Assembly: GCA_023418995.1 (NCBI GenBank)
Contig: JAEZYP010000026.1
Coordinates: 1 to 8,886 of the forward strand
Direction of reading: 5' to 3'
Length of the DNA: 8,886 nt
From: Bacillota bacterium
GTDB taxonomy: Bacteria; Bacillota; Clostridia; Oscillospirales; Acutalibacteraceae
Shown: piece by piece, positions 1 to 5,268 of the stretch
How positions within the stretch are numbered: position 1 is the stretch's first letter
Layout: each line of letters begins with the position of its first letter
Notes under the pieces: generated by a model
Told to the model about the DNA's origin: nothing
What the model saw: the letters and a program-made list of their open reading frames with translations, nothing else
The model's database searches: none
Made by a program: the position numbers and the translations under genes

Positions 1-107
1 GGGGATTTTTAACTCCCAACGGGAGGGTTCCATAAAATCCCCCTGCACCCCCAGTATCCCCATGAACCAAGACCGTGTCAATTTTCTGCGTGGTTTTGAT
101 TGACGGG
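1..107. repeat. Long structured repeat, copy 1 (left edge cut)
   Basis: It matches 343-448 with one small indel near its left end. Positions 25-51 are identical to 366-392 (27 bp), and across 25-107 I count 72 of 83 identical bases by eye. Two stem-loops are visible. In the first, 1-9 pairs with 34-42 as the surviving part of a stem whose other arm is AAAATCCCCCTGC (34-46), with an inner hairpin CTCCC/GGGAG at 13-17/21-25. In the second, GTCAAT (77-82) pairs with ATTGAC (99-104), extended by a T83-G98 wobble around a 14-nt loop. The repeat is probably a non-coding intergenic element; whether it acts as RNA or is a small non-autonomous mobile element cannot be told from two copies. Confidence 0.8.
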
Positions 108-120
108 GCATTGAGGCAGC

Positions 121-151
121 AGGTCAGGAGGGGCGCAGCCCCTCCTGACCT
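121..151. repeat. Perfect 14-bp GC-rich hairpin (copy 1)
   Basis: The arms AGGTCAGGAGGGGC (121-134) and GCCCCTCCTGACCT (138-151) are exact reverse complements around the 3-nt loop GCA. On the plus strand the hairpin is followed by TATTTT and then a C-run, so it could serve as a weak terminator for plus-strand transcription entering from the left. No gene in the window needs this. A diverged copy lies at 533-563, which favours a dispersed repeat hairpin over a dedicated terminator. Confidence 0.75.
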
Positions 152-253
152 ATTTTCCCCCTTCCGCACTACGTGTGTTGAAGTTTTATGCGTGTTTTCT
201 TGCGGGAGGGGGCAGGGGGAGAGTTAATACTTTCTTGAAACGGGGCGGGTTTA

Positions 254-294
254 ATTTGAAATGCATCGAGTTTTTCTCTTGCCCTCAGGTCGGG
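254..294. repeat. Short repeat module, copy 1
   Basis: The stretch from ATTTGAAATGCATCG to GCCCTCAGGTCGGG matches 499-540, with a few substitutions and one extra base in the other copy. It ends in AGGTCGGG, the same octamer that opens the hairpin at 533-563. Here the sequence then continues as CAGACC, giving only a 4-bp hairpin (GGTC 288-291 with GACC 297-300) instead of the 14-position stem. This may be a shortened version of the same module. Confidence 0.65.
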
Positions 295-300
295 CAGACC

Positions 301-328
301 CATCCTTTCGGTATCGTCCGAAAGGATG
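301..328. repeat. Perfect 11-bp hairpin
   Basis: CATCCTTTCGG (301-311) and CCGAAAGGATG (318-328) are exact reverse complements around the 6-nt loop TATCGT. No T-tract follows on either strand, so it does not look like an intrinsic terminator. It lies between short repeat copy 1 and long repeat copy 2, and I found no second copy in the window. Its role is unknown. Confidence 0.7.
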
Positions 329-342
329 CAAAGGACTCGCAG

Positions 343-448
343 GGGGATTTTCAATCCCGGCGAGTGGGTTCCATAAAATCCCCCTGCACCCCGAGTCTCC
401 CCATCAATCTAGGCGGTGTCAATGCTCTGTGTGGTTTTCATTGACGGG
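343..448. repeat. Long structured repeat, copy 2
   Basis: This is the intact copy of the element at 1-107. A perfect 13-bp stem, GCAGGGGGATTTT (339-351) with AAAATCCCCCTGC (375-387), encloses a 23-nt loop. A second stem, GTCAATG (418-424) with CATTGAC (439-445), encloses a 14-nt loop. Relative to copy 1 the closing pair of this second stem has changed from a T-G wobble to G-C, with both partners altered, which is the pattern expected if the fold is selected. An alternative local fold, ACTCGC (335-340) with GCGAGT (360-365) plus GGGAT (344-348) with ATCCC (354-358), would exclude the 13-bp stem. No coding potential is seen. Confidence 0.8.
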
Positions 449-498
449 CGGTTTGTTTCTTTGTCGATGATAATCAGCCTCAGACATAGGCAGTCCTG

Positions 499-540
499 AT
501 TTGAAACGCATCGGATTTTCTCCTTTGCCCTCAGGTCGGG
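499..540. repeat. Short repeat module, copy 2
   Basis: It matches 254-294 from ATTTGAAACGCATCG through TTGCCCTCAGGTCGGG. In this copy the terminal AGGTCGGG runs straight into the rest of the GC-rich hairpin (533-563), so module and hairpin overlap by eight bases. It is non-coding and lies downstream of htrA. Confidence 0.65.
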
Positions 541-563
541 AGGGGCTGCGCCCCTACTGATCT
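533..563. repeat. Diverged GC-rich hairpin (copy 2), downstream of htrA
   Basis: The arms 533-546 and 550-563 pair around the loop TGC with a solid GGGGC/GCCCC core, two G-T wobbles and one mismatch. The sequence is close to the hairpin at 121-151. Because the loop there is GCA, the reverse complement of TGC, this copy matches the other in inverted orientation with three differences, although the flanks give no independent support for inversion. It starts 8 bases past the htrA stop codon and might stabilise or end that transcript. The minus-strand sequence beyond it is purine-rich with no T-run, so a classical intrinsic terminator is doubtful. Confidence 0.6.
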
Positions 564-571
564 AAGGATGC

Positions 572-2014
572 TTATTTACCGGTTGCCTGAGAAAGCTTTA
601 CTTTCGCCGTGAAGTTCTCTCCGGTCAGAGAATTCTGAACATTAAGAGTCACGGTATCACCGGGCTTTTTGGTGGTAATATAGGAAGTGAGAATATTATC
701 GCTGGTAAGCTCCTTGCCGTCAATTTTTGTGATGACGTCACCCTTTTTGATTCCGGCGGAGGTCACCGCGCTGCTGGTAACGGAATTCACGAACATTCCA
801 GTGGGCAGATCGTAGAAGCGTGCCGTCATACTGTCGATAAACTGCCCCGTAATACCGAGAACCGCACGGTCCTTTACGTAGCCGTACTGCTTCAAGTCAC
901 TGATGATCGGCTGGGCAACGTTAATCGGAATGGAGAAGCCAAGACCCTCGTAGCCGGTCGCGACAATTTTAGAGGAGTTGATTCCAATAACCTGACCGCT
1001 GTTGTTAACGAGCGCACCGCCGGAGTTTCCGGGGTTAATCGCCGCATCGGTCTGGATGCACTTCATGATGTATCCGGTTTCACCGTTGGTAATCTCGCGG
1101 TTGAGCGCGGAAACGTAACCGATGGTAACGCTGGAGTTAAACTCCATGCCGCCCGGGTTGCCAACCGCCATCACCGTATCGGCGACCTTCAAATCGTCCG
1201 AGGAGCCAAATTCCGCCGTCGGAAGACCGGAGGCATTAATTTTAATAACCGCTAGGTCGGTAACACTGTCGCCGCCAATCAGCTTTGCCTCATATTTTTT
1301 GCCGTCCGAAAGAATGACCTTGAGCGAGGAAGCGCCCGACACCACGTGGTCGTTGGTAATGATATAGCCGTCGCTTGTCGCGATGATACCGGAGCCTTCG
1401 CTGGTCGGGTTTACCGAGCCTTCCGGCTGGTCGGCGGCGCCCGCCGCGCCGTTGTCGGAGCCACCGTTCGCGCGCCCCAGCGTGTAGCGTGTATTCTGCT
1501 GAATCTGATAATTCTGGATGCAGACGACCGAGGGAATAACTTTTTTCGCAATCTCCTGCATGGTAAGACTGCCGGTCACGGCAGTATTTGTGCTGCTGTT
1601 TACCAGCTTGGTAATGGTGAATGCCGGATCTTGCACGCTGTTCTGCGTATTATTCAGCTTTACATAGCCGTTGTTTACCAGCGCGGTGAAGCCCATAATG
1701 GAGGTTCCTGAAATAATCACGCAGGCCATTACAGCCGCCGTCGCTTTCAGGAGGATTTTTTTTACGCCGGAATGCTTCTTTACCGGCTTTGCTTCAAAAA
1801 ACTTCTTTGTTGCGCTTGGCTTTTCCCAGCTGAACGGATTCGCGTTTGAAGCAGGCTGGCGGTAAGAGTGGTAATAATCACCTTGCCATTCGGTCTGATT
1901 TGTATTACTATCGTTATGGTTATGATTATAATTCATCTCTTGACCATAATAGGTATTGCGATCCTTGTTTTGATTGTTACCTGCACGATTATTGTCCTGG
2001 AATGGATTATACAT
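572..2014 (-). CDS. htrA: HtrA/DegP-family membrane-anchored serine protease with PDZ domain
   Basis: This 480-residue S1C protease would degrade or refold misfolded proteins on the outer face of the membrane. Residues 1-80 are hydrophilic and unusually rich in Asn, Gln, His and Tyr. A basic stretch (KPVKKHSGVKK) then precedes one membrane segment at about 88-113, so the tail should be cytoplasmic and the protease outside. The trypsin-like domain spans about 150-375 with a complete catalytic triad: His223 in TNDHVV, Asp253 in TDLAVIKI and Ser331 in GNSGGALV. A Gly/Ala/Asp-rich insertion (about 182-206) lies just before the domain core. One PDZ domain follows at about 384-475, including the GIKKGDVITKIDG signature. 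The start at 2012-2014 has AAGGA nine bases upstream (2024-2028). The gene is transcribed alone, divergently from cobO. Family assignment is firm; the exact orthologue (HtrA, HtrB or YyxA type) is not resolved. Confidence 0.93.
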   Translation of the reverse strand: MYNPFQDNNRAGNNQNKDRNTYYGQEMNYNHNHNDSNTNQTEWQGDYYHSYRQPASNANPFSWEKPSATKKFFEAKPVKKHSGVKKILLKATAAVMACVIISGTSIMGFTALVNNGYVKLNNTQNSVQDPAFTITKLVNSSTNTAVTGSLTMQEIAKKVIPSVVCIQNYQIQQNTRYTLGRANGGSDNGAAGAADQPEGSVNPTSEGSGIIATSDGYIITNDHVVSGASSLKVILSDGKKYEAKLIGGDSVTDLAVIKINASGLPTAEFGSSDDLKVADTVMAVGNPGGMEFNSSVTIGYVSALNREITNGETGYIMKCIQTDAAINPGNSGGALVNNSGQVIGINSSKIVATGYEGLGFSIPINVAQPIISDLKQYGYVKDRAVLGITGQFIDSMTARFYDLPTGMFVNSVTSSAVTSAGIKKGDVITKIDGKELTSDNILTSYITTKKPGDTVTLNVQNSLTGENFTAKVKLSQATGK

Positions 2015-2055
2015 AGAATCATTTCCTTTCGTTTCAATTCTTTGATGATGGTTCT

Positions 2056-2089
2056 ATTATGCAGGTTTTTTGTGAAAATGGTGTGATAA
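2056..2089 (-). promoter_or_regulatory. Candidate htrA promoter with direct-repeat octamers
   Basis: On the minus strand a CATAAT hexamer (2056-2061) could be the -10 box. No good -35 hexamer stands 17 bases upstream. Instead there are two direct octamers, TTATCACA (2082-2089) and TTTTCACA (2071-2078), exactly 11 bp apart, about one helical turn, which is a plausible layout for an activator. From memory they resemble the tandem octamers near Bacillus htrA genes that depend on the CssRS secretion-stress system; I am not certain of that consensus. A third copy of the octamer lies at 2203-2210. Confidence 0.35.
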
Positions 2090-2243
2090 TCAGTTTACAT
2101 TTGTATGACAAATCCGAAAACAATATGCGACCAGTTTTTTTCAAAATTATGAATGAGAACAGCCGCGATGGTTTTCGCCGTCTTTTACAATTAATGTGGC
2201 AGTGTGAAAAGATATACCAATGAAAGAAAAGAAATTTTATTTT

Positions 2244-2250
2244 GGGAGGG
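2244..2250 (+). promoter_or_regulatory. Ribosome binding site deciding the cobO start
   Basis: GGGAGGG ends seven bases before the ATG at 2258. An in-frame GTG at 2204 would add 18 residues (MKRYTNERKEILFWEGSV) but has no such site and would place the ribosome binding site inside the coding region, so the ATG at 2258 is preferred. Confidence 0.8.
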
Positions 2251-2257
2251 TTCTGTG

Positions 2258-2782
2258 ATGCAAGGTCTGGTTCATGTTTACTGCGGCGACGGAAAGGGAA
2301 AGACGACCGCCGCACTTGGTCTGGGTCTTCGCGCCTGCGGCTGCGGAAAGAAGGTGCTTCTGGCACAGTTTTTAAAGGGAAATACGTCCGGTGAGCTGGC
2401 GGCGATAAAGACTCTGGAACGGTTTGAGGTTCTGCCTTCGCCGGATTTTATCAAGTTTACCTTTCAGATGACTCCGCAGGAGCTGGAGCAAGCCGCGAAG
2501 CTTTGCGCCGCTCAGCTTGAGGCGGCAGTCGCCGAAGCCGCCTCCGGGGATTATGACCTGTTGATTCTGGACGAGATTTTCGGCGCGGCGGAGTGCGGTC
2601 TGCTGCCTGACGCGAGCCTTTTAGACGCAATAAAAAACAAGCCCCAAAAGCTGGAGCTTGTTCTCACGGGGCGCAGCCCGAAGCCGGAGGTTTTGGAACT
2701 GGCGGATTATATTTCGGAGATCAAGAAACTCCGGCATCCCTACGACCGGGATATTCCGGCGCGCAGGGGAATTGAGTTCTGA
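2258..2782 (+). CDS. cobO: Cob(I)alamin adenosyltransferase (CobO/BtuR family)
   Basis: This 174-residue cytoplasmic enzyme transfers the 5'-deoxyadenosyl group of ATP to the cobalt of cob(I)alamin or a corrinoid precursor, giving adenosylcobalamin. The N-terminal P-loop GDGKGKTT (residues 10-17) sits directly after a short beta strand, as in the CobA/CobO/BtuR fold. A Walker-B-like LLILDEI ends in Asp105-Glu106. The conserved C-terminal block has LVLTGRSP (about 134-141), ELADYISEI (147-155), HPYDRDIPARRGIEF (160-174), with the family's typical ARxGIEF ending. Length matches compact family members. Its neighbour nrdJ encodes an enzyme that needs adenosylcobalamin; the two genes converge with one base between their stop codons. 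No cobalamin riboswitch was recognised upstream. Other names for the same family are cobA and btuR. Confidence 0.93.
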   Translation: MQGLVHVYCGDGKGKTTAALGLGLRACGCGKKVLLAQFLKGNTSGELAAIKTLERFEVLPSPDFIKFTFQMTPQELEQAAKLCAAQLEAAVAEAASGDYDLLILDEIFGAAECGLLPDASLLDAIKNKPQKLELVLTGRSPKPEVLELADYISEIKKLRHPYDRDIPARRGIEF

Positions 2783-2783
2783 A

Positions 2784-5051
2784 TCAGCCGCATTTCGAGT
2801 AGCCGCATTGGCGGCACATCACACAGCCTCCCTCGTGCTCCAGCTTCGCGCCGCATTCGGGGCAAAAGTGCTGTTTTCCGGCTGCCGCTTCCTCCGCTCC
2901 CTTCGTGGGCTGCGTGGAAACACAGGCCGCTGGAGCCTGCGGCTCCGCCAGAGTCGGCCATTTCCCCAGCTCAACCTGCTGCTTGTAAACGCGTTCGATG
3001 GCTTTCGCGATTGCGTCCGGGCAGGAGGTGCATTTCATGCCGGGCTGACGGATGGTGGACGGGCACCGGATTCCCTTGAGCTGGTCGATGATGCTCTTTA
3101 CGTCGATTCCGCTCCGCAGGGCGATGGAGGCGAGCCGCGCGGTCGCTTCTGACTGGGAGGGGCAGCCCCCGGCCTTTCCGGTATTGGTGAACACCTCACA
3201 AATTCCATTCTCATCGTAATTCACGGTGATGTACAGGTTGCCGCATCCGATTTTCACACGCTCGGTAACGCCAACCACGGTATCCGGTCTCGGGCGCGGG
3301 ACAATACGCTCCTTTTCGGCGGGCTCAGGCTCGCCGTCTTTTTTTACCTTGCCGATATTCAGAACCTGCTCGCTTCGGCTTCCATCGCGGTAAATTGTCA
3401 CGCCCTTGCAGCCCAGATGAAACGCGAGGGAATAAACCTCCGCAACCTCCTCGCGCGTCGCGGAATTTGCAAAATTCACGGTCTTGGATACTGCGTTGTC
3501 GGTACCCTTCTGGAACGCCGCCTGCATCCGGATGTGGTATTCCGGGCTGATATCGTGCGCGGAAACAAATACGCGGCGCAGGTCCTCCGGCAGCTCCTCC
3601 ATATGGGCAATGGTTCCTTCCTTCGCGATACGCTTCATCAACTCGTCGGAATAAAGACCGCGTCTGGTCAGCTCCTCCTTTAAAATCGGATTGACCTCAA
3701 TCATTTGGGTACCGTCCATAATATTGCGGATGAACACATAGCCGAAAACCGGCTCCACACCGCTGGAGCACCCGGCAATAATGGAAAGCGTACCGGTCGG
3801 CGCGATAGTGGTAATGGTGGCGTTTCGCTGAGGAATATCCTGCGGCAGGATGCTTTCCCGGAAAAGGGGGAACGTACCGCGTATTTTCGCAAGTTCGGCG
3901 CTTTGGGTGCGCCCCTGCTCCGTGATAAATTGCATCAGCTTCTCGCCTAACGCAATGGCTTCGCCAGAATGATAGGGAATACCAAGCTCCAGCAGGCTGT
4001 CTGCCCATCCCATCACACCCAGCCCGATTTTACGCGTCTGCTTTGTGACGAAGTCAATTTTATCCAATGGATATTTGTTTGCGTCAATGACGTTATCCAG
4101 AAAATGCACGGCAGTTTTGACCGTTTTGCCGAGCTTTTCCCAGTCGAACGCACAGCCGCTGTCCGTTTTTTTCAACATCTTTGTTAAATTGATGGAACCG
4201 AGGTTGCAGGATTCATAGGGCAGAAGGGGCTGCTCGCCGCACGGGTTGGTCGATTCAATTTCTCCCTGCGCGGGAACGACGTTATCCCGGTTCAGGCGGT
4301 CGAGGAAAATGATGCCCGGTTCGCCGTTGCGCCAGGCGGCGTCCACAATCCGGTCAAATACCGTGCGCGCGCGGAGGCTGCCGGTTTCTTTTTTGGTGTG
4401 GGGGTCGGTCAGTGCGTAGTCGGTATCGTTTTCCACCGCGTTCATAAATTCTTCGGTCAGACCGATAGAAATATTAAAATTATTGATTTCGCTGTTATTT
4501 GCTTTACAGTCGATAAAATCGAGGATATCGGGATGGTCAACGCGCAGAATTCCCATGTTCGCGCCGCGCCGTGTACCGCCCTGCTTCACGGCTTCGGTCG
4601 CCATATTGAACACCTTCATAAAGCTGATAGGACCGGAGGCAACCCCACCGGTCGAATTGACCGCGCTGCCGTTCTGTCGCAGGCGGGAGAATGAAAAGCC
4701 CGTGCCGCCACCGGATTTATGAATGAGCGCCGCCTGCTTGATCGCCTCGAAAATATCCTCCATGGTATCCTCTACCGGAAGAACAAAGCAAGCGGAAAGC
4801 TGCCCCAGCGGGCGACCCGCGTTCATCAGCGTGGGAGAATTCGGCAAAAATTCCAGCGAGGTCATCAACCGGTAAAAGTCTTCCGCCGTCTTTTCCGTAT
4901 CGGCGTCCTTGTCGTAAAGCCGGTCTGGCTCCGCAATCGCGTTCGCCACACGCCGGAACATATCCTCAATGGTTTCCACCGTGTTTCCGTTCTCATCCTT
5001 TATAAAGTATCTGCGCTCCAGAACCGTGAGCGCGTTTTGCGAGATATCCAT
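2784..5051 (-). CDS. nrdJ: Adenosylcobalamin-dependent (class II) ribonucleotide reductase
   Basis: This 755-residue enzyme reduces ribonucleotides to deoxyribonucleotides using a thiyl radical generated by adenosylcobalamin, so it needs neither oxygen nor a second radical subunit. Visible landmarks are the NSPTLMNAG block (71-79), active-site Cys88 in SACF, the glycine-rich HKSGGGTGFSF (111-121), the catalytic motif NPCGEQ with Asn269, thiyl-radical Cys271 and Glu273, the partner Cys282 in ESCNLGS exactly 11 residues on, and the substrate phosphate loop APTGT (417-421). After a charged, Pro-rich linker (about 565-590) comes the TSCPD domain (motif 675-679). A second Ala/Pro-rich linker leads to a six-cysteine tail (730, 733, 743, 746, 749, 754), likely for zinc binding or active-site re-reduction. 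The start at 5049-5051 has GGAGG eight bases upstream. All key residues are present. It has its own promoter with NrdR-type operators. Confidence 0.95.
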   Translation of the reverse strand: MDISQNALTVLERRYFIKDENGNTVETIEDMFRRVANAIAEPDRLYDKDADTEKTAEDFYRLMTSLEFLPNSPTLMNAGRPLGQLSACFVLPVEDTMEDIFEAIKQAALIHKSGGGTGFSFSRLRQNGSAVNSTGGVASGPISFMKVFNMATEAVKQGGTRRGANMGILRVDHPDILDFIDCKANNSEINNFNISIGLTEEFMNAVENDTDYALTDPHTKKETGSLRARTVFDRIVDAAWRNGEPGIIFLDRLNRDNVVPAQGEIESTNPCGEQPLLPYESCNLGSINLTKMLKKTDSGCAFDWEKLGKTVKTAVHFLDNVIDANKYPLDKIDFVTKQTRKIGLGVMGWADSLLELGIPYHSGEAIALGEKLMQFITEQGRTQSAELAKIRGTFPLFRESILPQDIPQRNATITTIAPTGTLSIIAGCSSGVEPVFGYVFIRNIMDGTQMIEVNPILKEELTRRGLYSDELMKRIAKEGTIAHMEELPEDLRRVFVSAHDISPEYHIRMQAAFQKGTDNAVSKTVNFANSATREEVAEVYSLAFHLGCKGVTIYRDGSRSEQVLNIGKVKKDGEPEPAEKERIVPRPRPDTVVGVTERVKIGCGNLYITVNYDENGICEVFTNTGKAGGCPSQSEATARLASIALRSGIDVKSIIDQLKGIRCPSTIRQPGMKCTSCPDAIAKAIERVYKQQVELGKWPTLAEPQAPAACVSTQPTKGAEEAAAGKQHFCPECGAKLEHEGGCVMCRQCGYSKCG

Positions 5052-5057
5052 AATACT

Positions 5058-5065
5058 CTCCTCCC
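5058..5065 (-). promoter_or_regulatory. nrdJ ribosome binding site
   Basis: On the minus strand GGGAGGAG lies six bases upstream of the nrdJ ATG. It is a strong anti-16S match and fixes the start at 5051. Confidence 0.8.
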
Positions 5066-5075
5066 AAACTGTTTA

Positions 5076-5091
5076 ATACTATATATTGTAT
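5076..5091. promoter_or_regulatory. NrdR box 1 (promoter-proximal)
   Basis: The 16-mer ATACTATATATTGTAT contains CTATATATTG (5079-5088), which fits the NrdR-box core CWATATATWG at all ten positions and is nearly palindromic. NrdR is the ATP/dATP-sensing repressor of ribonucleotide reductase genes. This box covers the nrdJ -10 hexamer, so binding should block polymerase. No nrdR gene is in the window. Confidence 0.8.
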
Positions 5092-5112
5092 CACTACAGA
5101 TTGATATGTCAA
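5085..5112 (-). promoter_or_regulatory. nrdJ sigma-A-type promoter
   Basis: On the minus strand a perfect -35 TTGACA (5107-5112) is separated by 16 bases from TACAAT (5085-5090), which is preceded by TGA, an extended -10 element. Transcription should begin near 5078, leaving a leader of about 27 nt, too short for a riboswitch. Both hexamers lie within the two NrdR-type boxes. Confidence 0.8.
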
Positions 5113-5122
5113 TATCTTGTAA
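5107..5122. promoter_or_regulatory. NrdR box 2 (promoter-distal)
   Basis: The core CAATATCTTG (5110-5119) matches CWATATATWG at nine of ten positions. It begins exactly 31 bp from the core of box 1, leaving 15 bp between the 16-bp boxes, the three-turn spacing typical of paired NrdR operators. It overlaps the -35 hexamer. The flanking bases fit the consensus poorly, so this is the weaker site. Confidence 0.7.
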
Positions 5123-5213
5123 CACATTATTTATTCTTGTACCCTTTTCCCCAAAACGCCCTTGTTAACCGCCCCTTTCCATACCGCTGACTGACGGGCA
5201 AAACAGACGACAA

Positions 5214-5247
5214 ACGCCCCGCGTATGCTGCAGCATACGCGGGGCGT
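5214..5247 (-). terminator. Perfect 34-bp palindrome, probable nifJ terminator
   Basis: The 17-base arms (5214-5230 and 5231-5247) are exact reverse complements with no spacer, centred on CTGCAG; in RNA the central bases would form the loop. The stem is very GC-rich and begins 21 bases past the nifJ stop codon. On the minus strand it is followed by TTTGTCGTCTGTTTT, an interrupted T-tract, so termination of the nifJ transcript before the nrdJ promoter is likely but not textbook. The plus strand beyond it is A-rich, so it should not terminate in that direction. Confidence 0.65.
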
Positions 5248-5268
5248 AAACAATTAAAAGGAAACAGC

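Larger units (their letters stand above)
1..571. other. Gene-free repeat mosaic left of htrA
   Basis: No open reading frame here has a convincing ribosome binding site or a recognisable product; the short open frames run through repeats and hairpins. The stretch is built from modules in the order: long repeat copy 1, GC-rich hairpin, short repeat copy 1, 11-bp-stem hairpin, long repeat copy 2, short repeat copy 2, diverged GC-rich hairpin. The spacing between copies differs (341 bp for the long repeat, 245 bp for the short one), so this is not a simple tandem duplication. Stretches without visible structure are about 152-250 and 449-498. It lies downstream of htrA and could hold its terminator, but no hairpin here is followed by a good T-tract on the minus strand. 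The left edge is cut, so more modules may lie outside. Confidence 0.75.

Noticed and set aside
175..444. Plus-strand open frames of up to 89 residues in the repeat region
   Set aside because: They run through hairpins and both repeat types, lack a ribosome binding site and show no protein-like composition.
1..571. CRISPR array
   Set aside because: There are direct repeats, but only two copies of each with unequal and long spacing, and no regular spacer pattern.
2204..2257. N-terminal extension of cobO from a GTG at 2204
   Set aside because: No ribosome binding site precedes it. The ATG at 2258 has a strong one and starts right before the family's first beta strand and P-loop.
2015..2257. 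Cobalamin riboswitch upstream of cobO
   Set aside because: I searched for a B12-box-like sequence and the surrounding helices and saw none; the space is also small once both promoters are placed.
2034..2366. 110-residue minus-strand open frame across the htrA-cobO gap
   Set aside because: It is antisense to the start of cobO, with an Arg/Ser/Pro-rich low-quality product, and covers the region where both promoters must lie.
2802..2815. GCCGC-ATTG-GCGGC hairpin near the cobO/nrdJ junction as a terminator
   Set aside because: The stem is only 5 bp, lies inside the nrdJ coding region over cysteine-tail codons and has no T-tract on either strand.
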